A DNA stretch of 64,000 nucleotides from Desmodus rotundus (taxonomy: Eukaryota; Chordata; Mammalia; Chiroptera; Phyllostomidae). Under the pieces are notes generated by a model, which ran no database searches, was not told the origin of the DNA, and saw only the letters and a list, made by a program, of their open reading frames with translations. A program made the position numbers and the translations under genes. The stretch is taken from assembly GCF_022682495.2 (NCBI RefSeq), contig NC_071398.1, forward strand, positions 87,397,398 through 87,461,397. Reading direction: 5' to 3'. Shown here piece after piece: positions 22,416 to 33,005 of this stretch (position 1 is the first letter of the stretch; each line of letters starts with the position of its first letter).

Positions 22416-23858
22416 ATTTGTCAGTTTACTTTGTTTTTGTTGTTGTTCTACGAGGTGTGAGAGAAGGTCTCTCTGAAGAAGTCAGGCAGATTAAAGACAA
22501 TAAATTATTATGTCAGAGAGAGAGCCCAAATAAGAAACACCATCAGAAGAAGGGCCAGATGGCCTGGATAACGGCGCTGTATATGCCCAAAGAAAACCAC
22601 AGCTGTTTATAAAGGCATCTGCTGACAAACATTCATTCTGAATGGAAACCTTCTCCAATGAACCAATGAGACTATTTAATTGAAGTTTAATATGAAAGCA
22701 GAAGAAATTTAATAATAGAACAAAACTTTAAAGAACTATCAGTCTTCTGCTCAGCACGCACCCTAGTTCTTTGAATGAATTTTTATTGTATACTAGTGGG
22801 AGTTAATCATAACCAAATGTTGGAGTGTGTATTCCATGTACTTGGTCTCAGCATCATGTGGTAAAGAATTTTCCACACAAAACCTTAATTACTCTTATGC
22901 ATGTGCATGAGTGGACAGGAGATCTATGGGAATTAGCAGGTCTCCCAGTTACATCTTGATTCCCAAGGAATAACTTATACCCATAGGAAGCCATCAACGT
23001 TAGCCTTCCCCCTGAAATCATAAAATACCCTCATCTGCCTCATAGAAGCAGAGCCACATGGTGCTTCTTAGAATTTACAAAATTCTTCAAGACCTAGGGC
23101 TGTAATGATGTAAAAAACAAGGGTTCTGTTCCCATGAATAGCAGCTTTTTCCTATACATAGACAGGACAGACCTGCCAGTTCTCCACAGCGATCGGGCAA
23201 TTCTAGAGCTGAAGCTCCTTTGCTGCCGTCCCTACGTTACTAGCCCGGCAAATGCCAGAAGATACATGACTGAATGTGCTACCAATGAAACTGGTGCGAC
23301 GAATACACAAGATATTTTCCTTCAAACAATTTTCCTATGAAGCAAATACTACATTTTTTTAACAGCACACTAGTGTGATTTCCTACAAAAACTAACATTT
23401 ATGTAGTAGAAAGCAATTTAATGAGGTACCGCTTCTCTGCTTAGACTATATTCTACTTTGTGATGAGTTTTTGTTGTTGTTGCTGCTGTTAGCATTGCTG
23501 CTCAATTATAACATAAGCGCCTCTGTTTGTGTTTGCTCTTCTTCCACATCACATGCATCACTAATCCCTTACCTCAAAAATTTTCCCATCGATTTTCTTC
23601 TTGATGAAGATATTCTTGCCATGAACTTCAACCAACTGGTGATAATTTTATGGAAACGTTTTCATATTTAAACATTGAGTAATTGCGCACACATGGCCTG
23701 AGACCATGCCTCTAAGACAGCTGCCATTTTTTAATCAAGTGTTCTCTAAGTCACAAATGGTTACAACTGATTCCCTCAACAGTGTGTATATGTCTGGGTA
23801 ACGTTAAATTGCTAACAAATATCTGCAGAATGTTGAAGGGTTTTAGTAATGGGCTTTG
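22416..23858. other. Unique non-coding sequence
   Basis: No gene recognised. A short GTTGTTGTTGCTGCTG run at about 23472-23487 is a minor trinucleotide repeat. Confidence 0.5.
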
Positions 23859-23892
23859 TAAACTTAAGTTTTAAATAAACTTAAGTTTTAAT
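23859..23892. repeat. 17-bp tandem duplication
   Basis: TAAACTTAAGTTTTAAA (23859-23875) is followed directly by a copy with one change at the last base (23876-23892). The unit contains the palindrome AACTTAAGTT. Confidence 0.85.
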
Positions 23893-24845
23893 AAAGTCAG
23901 GCACAAATTCTAAACTACATTCACTGATTCTCCTTGGGGTTGTTCACATTTAAATTCTCCGTGTTCCTTGGGCTAGATAAACTCTCTTGATTCAATTCTT
24001 AAGCCTCTTCCCTACAGCACTCACAGAAGTTGAAACATCTTGCTTCCCTATTCATTTGTTAGCTAAATTAAATTGTTTCTTCTTTTTCTTCTTCAAGTGA
24101 CTCAAAAGTAGTATCATTAACTTTGCGGTGGGATCAGCCTTTCTTCAGCTCTTCAGGTTGTCTTGGCTGTGAGATCCAGGTCTAGAAAGTCAGCTTCAGT
24201 CCCAGTAAGCCTTAATGTAATGTTTATTCTCCCAGGTAACTCAATTGGTTTGTACACAAAAGGCATTCAAGGCATGTTAGAGCAATGTATGTGGACTCAT
24301 GCCTAAAGAATATCAGAGTATCTGGGGAAGTTGTGGCTGTGGAAGCTACTGGCAGAGTTAAAGCTGGGAGCATCAACCAATAACAAAGCAGATTGTTGTC
24401 GCAATGATGCACAGATGATCTTATTGTTCCTAGAGCCTTACAAGTGCAATAACCACAGTCCTGATTCTTCTTCAGACTTTTGGAATTCTCAATTCCACCT
24501 GGAACTCATTTTCTCAAGGAAGTCACTTGGGCATATTTGCTCCTTTGATAACTACCGGAGACCAAAACATACTCTAACTGGAAAAGTGAAAATTTATTTT
24601 CGAGTCATCTGGCTCTTTTGTCGACATGATGCCAAACATCTGGATATTTGGGATGCCTCCAGATGATTGACTGAATTTTTCATTTTCAACCAACATGGTT
24701 TCTGGCTTCATGGAAAAAGAGCACAAGGCCTTGTTTACACAGTGGCCTCAAGCCCATTTCTAAAGAGTAAGCTGGTGCCTACCCACATGAGCTGCCCTGA
24801 CTGATATAGGAGGAGACATCTGCTAGTAGTTACTTCTTTGTTTTG
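23893..24845. other. Unique non-coding sequence
   Basis: No gene or repeat recognised. The 111-codon frame at 24331-24666 has no known domain and no upstream promoter or splice context I can defend. Confidence 0.5.
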
Positions 24846-24849
24846 TATC

Positions 24850-25480
24850 CTCTGAGTGTAGCGGGTGGAAAGGTGGTTGACTGATAGCAAAAGGTGAAAT
24901 CAGAGATAAAAATAGAGGCTAAGTCTTGAGAGGGCTTCAAAACCACCTTAAAGCAGTAGAAAACCATGAACTGCTACAAGCAGGGAACTGATGAGTTTAT
25001 ATTAATCTTAGAAACAATCGTTCTGGTCACAGGTTACCAACTGGATTAGAGTCAGGGTAACTGGAGGTGGTAAAGAGACTGTAAAACGTCTACTGCCGTA
25101 ATCCAGGTGAGAAATCAGTGATGGCCCGGATTACAGTACCGGCAGAGGTGATGGGGAGACAGTGAAGGTTATTGAACAGGAGTGGGAATGATCAGGAAAA
25201 TTAATAGGACAGTGCTATATAGGAAAGAGAAGAAAGTAAAGGGATGAGAAGCTGGAATGGCAGACTACATGAGAACTCAGGGCCTGAGCAAAGGCAATGG
25301 CTTTGGGAATGGAGGAGGAAATGGAGCAGGATATGAGAGAGATGGAAAGGTCAGAATGTCTAGGATTCAACAGGATCTTTGCATGAAGAGTAAGAATGAA
25401 AGTATATTCTAAGACTAGTGGTGTTTCAAGACATGGTGACTGAGAAGACTACACCAACAAAAGAAAAGGAAATCAGGAAG
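24850..25480 (+). repeat. Ancient mammalian interspersed repeat, family unassigned
   Basis: GA-rich text with the phrases GAGGGCTTCAAAACC, TCGTTCTGGTCACAG, CGTAATCCAGGTGAGAAATC and GGATTACAGTACCGGCAGAGG belongs to a common old mammalian repeat whose consensus reads 'ATCACTCTGGCTGC ... GCAGTAATCCAGGCGAGAGATGATGGTGG'. I remember the pattern but not the family name. A second copy lies at 39985-40200. Uncertain boundaries. Confidence 0.4.
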
Positions 25481-27470
25481 TTTAGCTTTGATGAAGAAGG
25501 AGCATTTACCTTGATATGTTGGTGATTTCCAGATACAGCTCAGTGAAGATAGCTGTTTTAGAGTGCAGAACGGGAGCTCAGGTGTGAGGTTGGAGCCGGG
25601 TATGGAGATTTGAAATCAGAAAAGTGAACGAAATTACCAAGGAGAGAAGAGGGTGGCAGACCTGTTATTACACCATAGAAGAGAGAAGATGGGACACATC
25701 TTCTATGGAGAGGATGGGGGTGGAAAAGGAATAATCAATCCTCAAGAATGAGAGGCTGAGCAAAATCCAAGACGCCGGCCTCACACGAGGTATGTGGCAT
25801 GACTCCTGTGCCTGTTCACCTCTACCACTTACATTTCTTAGGCCTAGGACTCTTCAGAACTCTCCTACTTACCTGAGCTGCCAGTTTCGTAAAGATAAAG
25901 GACACTCGTGGACCGTGATGAAGGAATTTCTTTCAAACAACAGACTGTCTCTGGCTGTAGAAAAGTAATTACTTTGACTATTAATTGCACGATGATCATA
26001 GTTTCTGTGTGTCTCTTTCTTGCTGTGATTTGTGTTGCACGGGAGAGTTCTCTGCTTTACAGATTACCCTCGATCTATCTCCTCTGATCCATCATCTACC
26101 TTCATCCTTCTTGGGCCTTTACCCTGGGCACTCGATCCATACATTGATCCAATTGTTCCTCTCTGGACTGAGCCCAACAAACTCCAGTCTAGCTGCCTAC
26201 ATATCTGAGCTAAGAGATGTTGCCTCCTGGGGCCATGAGCACAGCTGCAGACTTCTGCCTGCACAAATCAGAAATTACCCCTTATTTCTGACCCTCTACT
26301 GATTTCCGGTGGCCACTGGCTCCAACCCTCCATTTACAATGCAGAATTGACATTTTTAGTTTGAGTACATTTAGTCCAGATCCCAAGGGGGGCGAGGGAG
26401 AAAAGTTTGAGAAGGGAATGAGTAAATCAAACACTGCAGAGGTTGAGAAGGATAATAGAGCATTATTGCATTTGGTAATGAATAAGGGATATTTAAAGGT
26501 ATTAGAGTGTTGACAGAGAAGAAAGACTATAGTAGATAAGGGAGAATGAGTTTCTTCTTTACAGAAATTAAGTCCATGCAAGCAAGTATTAATACCTACT
26601 ACTTACTATTTAAGTATTAAATATTAAATCCCACTTATTTGGGGTGGATTTTATTCAGCGTTGTACTTAACACCTTTTGTAAAACATTCATAATAGAAAT
26701 TTCAACCGGAGTCTCTCCCCCATCCCACCCCATCGCTATGTTCTTGCAGGCAGGGCACAACCAGTGCTGAGGGTACAATTTGTACTTTCAGCAAGAATTT
26801 CTTGCTTAGTCTTTTTTTTTTTAACTATTTCATTGCTTCTCACAACTCACTACTTTTTAGAAAGTGATCTCTGTTGGTATCAAATCCTCTCCAGCTGGTC
26901 CTGCCAGACGTTTATTTGAGGCACCACCACAGATGAAAATCAAATACAGCTCTGGGGAAAGTAAAATGAGTTTACAGCAGTCTGTATTCAATAAACAAGG
27001 CGCAAGGCTAGCATTTTCCTGCCCTCTTACAGCACTAACAAAATTACTGCAAACGCAAAAAGGACAAGCTTGAGAACAAATTCTTCCTTCTGCATTGGTG
27101 TCCCACATTCCACTGGCATCCTGGAATGTGGAAACGTGGTTTGAGGGCAAAATCCAACTCAACTGGCAATGAGAAAGTCTCTGACCCAGAACTCTTGAAA
27201 TCTTCATGGGAGATTCTTTGCAACTTCTGGCTGTCTTTGGGTATCTACAAAGACAAGGTTGCTTTGAAAGTATCCAAGGCTTGGAAACCATCTCTGTGTA
27301 ATCGTCTGGAATGAGAAACACGAGAACAGCTCTTGTCCAATCAGTCAGTCAGGGCTTCAAATTCATAAAAACAGAGGATCTTCGCATGAGTGTGTTTTAG
27401 AAGGTGGTACAAGCAGCTTTGCTGGGTTTGTTGGTCATTTATAGCAGACACTGTTGTCAACCCTGCATCC
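25481..27470. other. Unique non-coding sequence
   Basis: No gene recognised. The 154-codon minus-strand frame at 26857-27321 lacks any known domain and its cysteine-rich look does not match a family I know. A 10-bp hairpin CCACATTCCA/TGGAATGTGG sits at 27103-27131 with a 9-nt loop. Confidence 0.45.
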
Positions 27471-27479
27471 TATTCACTT

Positions 27480-27830
27480 TCTTCCTTGAGGACAGAGCCC
27501 TGGTTTGGGTCTAGGGTCTACCACCTCCCCATAGGACTCAGTAGACAGTGACCCTGCCCGGACTTCAGAAGTAAGTAAATCCCGGTTGGTGTAAACCAGT
27601 CAGGGTGGACCTTCTCTTTTTGCCAGGGACGAACTCATAGGAGAGCATATGGCCTAGGTCCAACCAATGAGATATAAAGGGAAGTCTTTTGGAGACTTCT
27701 GAGATATGTTTTCCAGCTTCTTCTTCTTTTAACCTCTGGGCATTTTTTGGATCTAGAGGTAACACATCTTCCAGCCACAAGGATAACTGATCTGAGGGCA
27801 AGTCTGGTAAATACCCTAGTGGAGGGTTGA
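27480..27830. repeat. Possible ancient interspersed repeat, family unassigned
   Basis: The phrase GGCCTAGGTCCAACCAATGAGAT and its surroundings recall old mammalian MER-type elements that include a 'GGCCAATGAGA' segment. Evidence is weak and the boundaries are a guess. Confidence 0.25.
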
Positions 27831-27898
27831 AGGTACCCTACATCCCTGACCAGCTCTGTGAACTAGAGAATCCAGTAATGGATTCTACTAGAATTACT

Positions 27899-27926
27899 AA
27901 ATTACTAGAAGTGTGGAAGGATCAAA
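27899..27926 (+). repeat. 28-bp dispersed exact duplication, copy 1
   Basis: The segment that begins AAATTACTAG and ends GGATCAAA is identical, base for base, to 29045-29072. Flanks of the two copies do not match, so this is a short templated duplication, not part of a longer repeat. Confidence 0.85.
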
Positions 27927-28224
27927 CCCCACCTTCCCCAGCAATGGCCAACAGGGATGCCTTCAGTTCTTACTTACTGAATCACACCTCGTATATTTTT
28001 AAATTGCAAATAATTCATTTTAACTGGGATCCACCATTCAACATACGTTATTAATGGGGGACAAGTGACCACGGTGTAGGTTGTAGAGTCTAATATTTCA
28101 TAATATTCAAGAGTAGAAGTAATGAATCAGAAAAGCTTTACTATTATACATGGAGGAACACCAAGAGCCATGTCCTGAGTATCAGTCTGTTAAAAACCCA
28201 CCTCAAATAATAGCAACTTTAGTT

Positions 28225-28385
28225 TTACTGGTACCATTATACTTCAGGTACTATGCTAGCTGTTTCACATATCATCTCACTTATGACTTTTATTAATATT
28301 GTAAAGTAAGTATCAATAATCCCTAATTTTCAGATCAGGGTCACAGACACTGGGCAATTTCTAAAGGCACATGGTGAGTTTAATA
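28225..28385 (-). repeat. MIR SINE, antisense
   Basis: CAGGTACTATGCTAGCTGTTT, CATATCATCTCACTTATGAC, AGTAAGTATCAATAATCC, TTTTCAGATCAGGGTCACAG and AGGCACATGGTGAGTT follow the reverse complement of MIR in order. Confidence 0.75.
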
Positions 28386-28394
28386 ATAGTAATA

Positions 28395-28632
28395 ACTAAT
28401 ATTTATTCTGTGCTTATTGTATTTTAGGGACTTCCTAAGCACTTTGTACATACAGTATTCACTCATTTAATTATTACATCAACTCGGAATAAAATACTTT
28501 TATTTTCCCTGTTTTGTCACTGCGGAAGCTGAAGTTCAGAAAATGGAAGCAAAGTGCCCGAAGTCCCCTCAGTAGTAGGTGGCGGTGTGAGACTAGAGCT
28601 TGCACACTTACTGCCTCTCTGCACACTGGAGC
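28395..28632 (-). repeat. Second MIR SINE, antisense, directly after the first
   Basis: The phrases TTTATTCTGTGCTTATTGTA, TTTTAGGGACTTCCTAAGC, CACTCATTTAATTATTACAT, CGGAAGCTGAAGTTCAGAAA and a GAGACTAGAGCTTGCACA end follow antisense MIR. Both MIRs share the same orientation and lie within 10 bp of each other. Confidence 0.75.
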
Positions 28633-29309
28633 CGGGGTTCAGAAGTACAGCCTGTCTGTCGAAATTCTAAGCCTATGTTTTTCCCTCTAGGTTGGATAAA
28701 GATGTCAAAATATATTTTGGCTGCTTGCTCAGTTTTAGATACCTAGAATGAAATTAAAACTAAAAAATCTAAACAAACAATTTTGATTTGAATATGAATG
28801 ACACGGCAAACACTCTGGTTTGGGCAAGGGGAAACAGATAACTTGCTCCCTCTGTGATTCCAGAGAGCTTCTGTTGTCCTAGAGAACAAAAGGAACAATG
28901 GCTTAAACAGTAAGCCAGTGACAGGGCACACATGGGAACACAGTCCAGGTCCTTCCATTGCAAGTCAACTGGAGTGAAGCAGGTGAGACCTTGTCCCACT
29001 GTTGTAGCTGATGGAAGAATTTCATGTAACCATTCAAAGAGTGAAAATTACTAGAAGTGTGGAAGGATCAAATACATATTCAAAAAGAAATGTAGAGGAC
29101 ATGGAGCGAAGAATGAGATATTATAATCCTATTCACTTTGTCCCGCTGAAGCCCTTACTGATTGCTAAATTGAAAACAGTGTAATTGAGTTTTCATCCTT
29201 TCTCTTGTCGTCATTCAGTGAACGCTATTAGGCTGACTCTGTTAGGCTCTGCTGAGTTCTAGGGGTATAGCCCCCAATATCTTCCCATCACATGGAGACA
29301 CAATCCAAG
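28633..29309. other. Unique sequence containing one half of a dispersed duplication
   Basis: No gene recognised. It holds the 28-bp copy at 29045-29072 and a weaker 25-of-32 internal similarity between 28929-28960 and 29290-29321. Confidence 0.5.
29045..29072 (+). repeat. 28-bp dispersed exact duplication, copy 2
   Basis: Identical to 27899-27926, 1146 bp upstream, in the same orientation. No known repeat covers either copy. Confidence 0.85.
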
Positions 29310-29314
29310 TCCTT

Positions 29315-29745
29315 ACTTGGGTCTACCTGATCTCCCCACTGCTGTCTCACTGACCGCCACTTTGCCCCCGCTCATTCTGCTGCGGCCACACTGCTCTCCT
29401 GGCTCCTCTGGAAGAGGCTGAGCAAGTTTCTGACCCAGAGCCTCTGCTCTGCCCTCTCCCCCTTCCTCCCCCCCATCACACTTCTCCCAGATATTTGCAT
29501 GGCTGCCTCACTCCCTCACTTGATTCAGGTGTGTGCTGAGATGTCATCCATGTCATTACTCTCACACTCTGTTCTGAGTCACATTACTGATAACATATTT
29601 ATCTGCTCATTTGTTTTGTATTGTCTCACCTGTTCCTGCTTGATTTTTGAAGGGGCTTTGTTTGATTCGTAGCTATATTCTTAGTGCTTGTTATAGTCAC
29701 TGACACACAGTTAGTCCTCAATAAACATATTTTGAAAAAAAAAGG
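29315..29745 (+). repeat. L2 LINE 3' region
   Basis: C/T-rich text with CTGCGGCCACACTGCTCTCC, CAGATATTTGCATGGCTGCC, GTGTGCTGAGATGTCATCC, then CATTTGTTTTGTATTGTCTC and the 3' end TCACTGACACACAGTTAGTC with an ATAAACATATTTTG tail. This is a long, well-ordered L2 3' fragment. Confidence 0.8.
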
Positions 29746-31375
29746 TGACACATAGGTACAGTAGGAGGCAGAAGCTCTAGGATACAGCTGAACTTCTGCA
29801 GCGACTTAGAGCTCAGCACTGCAATGTAGCATAAGCCAAAGCATTTAACAATGTATGGTCTAAGTAAACTGTCGTCTATTACATAGTACAATTAAGCATA
29901 AACCCCAAATTGTTGCCTTTTCCATGTTTACATCCAACCACCGGTTAATAATAAAATATTAAATAACATCAAAATATTACTATTATTATAGCAATATTAA
30001 TAATATTATTAAATAATGAAAAATTTAAACTCAGCTGTTGCTGCAGTTTTTAAAATCTGCTGGTGTTCTCTTGATTGTTGACATGGAAATAGTTAACCCT
30101 ATTTTGATAGTGCTGGTAAATTAGGTCTTCCCTTGTAATGCAAACACTTGTAAAAACAACAGTTAATATAGGGCAGTAGCACTAGCAAAACTCTAGAGCA
30201 AGCAAGAAGGATATTGTTCTTGATTCCATGTCACACCTAAAATCAACTTAAATGAACTTTGCAATAGCCTTCATCTTTGCAAATGTGGGTCGCATGAGCA
30301 ACTTCTACCCAAGCAAATCCAGTACGGTCCATTTCTGTGCTGAGCATGCGGCTGCCCTGAAAATTGGTGCCCAAACCAGATGTTTGACTCTGGAAAAAGG
30401 GCATTCCACATATTCATTGAGAACACTTCTTGGCAAATCCAAGCCAATGGTACAGGACACACATGTGTCTTTATGGTCGATAATGCAGAAACCACATTGG
30501 TTATTTATGGAAGCATGAGAAAATTGGATGTATTTATAGAAATGACTATAGAACATGCAGTTATTTTTAACAAGAAAGAGTTGAAGTTGTTTAGTGCAGA
30601 TGCATAAATTGTCTTACCAATGAAATGATTGATTATGACAGAACCCACACTCGCAGACATTAACTGATAGTTTCCCCATCAAGGACTTATTGTACATAGC
30701 AGAGGACTGGGGACTTGTTCAAAGAGATTTAATAAGCACGGATCTTGCCTCTGAAAAAAGTGTACGCTCCCAAAGAAAAATGAGAGGCTCACACTTGGAG
30801 AAATCAAATATACTTGAGAAATTCACCATACCCCTTTTATGGCCAGCAGCACGCAGCATAGAACCTTGCTCAAAGAACCTTGCTCTTTGGGTTTTATGGG
30901 TTACAATGATGGATATGACTAAATTCTTCAGTGGAAGCCCACTGTGTCCTCTGTTCTACAAAGGGACTGTGTTCTTGCATCCTCATTGTTTATAAATTAT
31001 GTGAAGACTGAGCTATAGATGTTATTTGAAAAAGGCAGTTCTCAATTCAAGGTGTTGTATCATTGAGCATTCAACAGACATCCCTCCTCCTTACCCCCAC
31101 AGATATGTATAAGTAAATACAAAGTGATGAGAATTCAAAGAAGGAAAAGGTGACTATAGATAGAAAAAGTCTGCCTTCTTAAGCAATGCAGGTTTTGAAC
31201 TGGACCCCAAAGGTTGGGTAGGATGTGAAGAATACAGAGAAGGAAATGCCCTGGTGGATGGAGATGGGGGCAACACGTGATATATTTTTGTGACAGTGTG
31301 GCAGGTTCTAACCTGAAGGAGCTGGTATGAGCAGGGCCATGTAAAAATTCTAGCCAAAAGAAAAAATAGATGATC
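29746..31375. other. Unique non-coding sequence
   Basis: 29930-30030 is an AATATTATT-type AT-rich stretch. The area 30240-30610 has several overlapping frames (88, 75, 74 and 83 codons, both strands) with almost no stop codons in two + frames; I compared them with retrocopy-prone families I know and recognised none. Confidence 0.4.
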
Positions 31376-31377
31376 TC

Positions 31378-31455
31378 ATGTATTTGTTCATACTATGTCT
31401 CCATAACCTGAAACAGTGTCTGGCATGCAGCAAAAATTCAGTAAACATCTCCTGG
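31378..31455 (+). repeat. L2 LINE 3' end fragment
   Basis: CATACTATGTCTCCATAACC, CAGTGTCTGGCATGCAGC and CAGTAAACATCTCCTGGA fit the last 80 bp of L2. Confidence 0.6.
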
Positions 31456-31639
31456 AGAAAAAACAAACTAACAAGCAAACCCAGGTTGAACTGACTACGA
31501 TATTACCACTGAAAAGGGATCACGAAGTTCCTAAACACTAAACCAAGATTAAGGAGAAGGAGGGAGCTTTCAAAGCTCTGTGAACAAGGCATTCTCATTT
31601 ACCGAGCTCTGACACATATACGTAGAATGGAAGTTGTCA

Positions 31640-32336
31640 TTCCTGTCCTTACAACTAGAAAAAAGTTAAACTAAAATCAACACCTTTTCTTGGGCCCATC
31701 AGAGAACTGAGGTCATAGGGCAAACTGCCACTCCAAAATCTGCAGAGACAGGAGAATACAGAGTATCACTGCTGGTATCTGTTTATCTGGACCTAAAACT
31801 GCAGGAGCCATAAACTGGTAGGAACACCTGAATGGTAATTTTGCCAAATTGTCAGAGGCTGTGAGTGAGAAATTAGTGTAGAACAAGAAATTCCTGGGGG
31901 GTCATCGTCTCGGGGAGGACCCACATCTTCGAGTTTCGTATCCAGGAATACAACAAGGTTCTCATGGTGAAGAACTGAAAAAATAAAAAATAAAATATCC
32001 CCTAGTGTTCCTGGCAGGTGGAGGAGAAAATAACCATATTTGACATATGCTCAGGCCATTTTCCATAATCAAGAGCTGCTGTACAGGGGAAAAGACTTAC
32101 AAGAGCCTTATCCCACCTGGAAGAAGGGCAATAACTCAAATCCAGACTCATCCAGCCTTCCTGTCTCTGCTCAGGTGGGGCAGAGAGGAGAGGTTCTGAA
32201 GGAACAGCCCAGGGCCGCAGGCCCACGGAAAGACTGAGGTTGAATCACAAGATTCTAGACCAGCACCCTTCCCCTTCTCCACACCGTACACCACACCAAT
32301 AGCGCTGCAGTGGGTTATAGGTAGAGGAGCAGCAAG
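31640..32336 (+). repeat. Old L1 (L1M-type) 5' region, left part
   Basis: The phrases AACTAAAATCAACACC, GCCCATCAGAGAACTGAGG, CCAAATTGTCAGAGGCTG and the later CCAGGAATACAACAAGG have the style of the long 5'UTR of old mammalian L1. The same element resumes after 32708. No ORF1 survives. Confidence 0.45.
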
Positions 32337-32707
32337 ACATCATCTCTCTTTCCACGTGTCTATGCCTCTGTTTCAATCTTGCTCATCAGTTTATGTCGTT
32401 CATGAGAGTCCACATATAAGTGAGATCATATGGTATTTGTCTTTCTTTCTCTGACTGCCTTATTTCACTTAGCATAATAATCTTCAGGCAGAGAGGAGGA
32501 GAAGGGGGGGGCCAGAAAAAAGAAAGTGACAGGGTTAGTCAAAGAACAGGTGCATGACCCACAGACATAGACAACGGTGTGGTGACGGCCACAGGACGGG
32601 GGTTTGGGGATGGAAGGAGGTGGGCAAAGATGGGGGAGGGGAATGGGGACATCTGTAATAGTGTCAGCAGTGAAAATAAAAATTAAAAAGAAACATCACC
32701 TCTTTTT
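32337..32707 (+). mobile_element. L1 3' end with 5' inversion (twin priming), nested in old L1
   Basis: Positions about 32352-32478 are the reverse complement of the ORF2 end and adjoining 3'UTR of L1: CTTAGCATAAT, GACAAATACCATATGATCTC and CATATGTGGA-type phrases appear in antisense. From about 32484 the sequence switches to sense L1 3'UTR (GCAGAGAGGAGGAGAAGGGG, GACAACGGTGTGGTGACGG, GGGGGAGGGGAATGGGG) and ends in an A-rich tail (32670-32692). The two halves are adjacent in the parent L1, which is the pattern of a twin-primed insertion. Flanks ACATCATCTCTCTTT (32337-32351) and ACATCACCTCTTTTT (32693-32707) look like a diverged 15-bp target-site duplication. Confidence 0.7.
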
Positions 32708-33005
32708 AGGAAAGAGTTTCTAGAGAAGCTCAAAGAAAACAGGGGAAATAAAAATAAGGCTGCAAAAGCAATTTGAAGTCTAAGAAACCTGCAGTGACAG
32801 CAAAAATTAAATAGCTCAACTCCTGGATTAACATAAAACCTCAGATGAAAGGACTGTTTACTTCAGTTCCTATTACCTGATCAATCACGTCCAGCGTTTA
32901 GTAAAAAATTATGAAGCATGCTAAAAGGCAAATAAAGCATCATAGGAAGAGACACAGGAAGAAGCAGATGCAGAATCACATAGACAATAAAAGCTGTAGC
33001 AGGCT
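32708..33005 (+). repeat. Old L1 (L1M-type) 5' region, right part
   Basis: TACCTGATCAATCACGTCCA, GTAAAAAATTATGAAGCATG, CTAAAAGGCAAATAAAGC and the following GAAGAGACACAGGAAGAAGC match, in order, the old L1 5'UTR segment whose consensus includes 'CAACAAAAAATTACAAGGCATACTAAAAGGCAAA'. It continues 31640-32336 across the inserted L1 tail. Confidence 0.6.

Noticed and set aside
27103..27131. 10-bp hairpin considered as a microRNA precursor
   Set aside because: The stem is far too short and flanks do not extend the pairing.
26857..27321. 154-codon minus-strand frame with many cysteines
   Set aside because: No known cysteine spacing pattern, no homologue recognised, and frames on the opposite strand overlap it.
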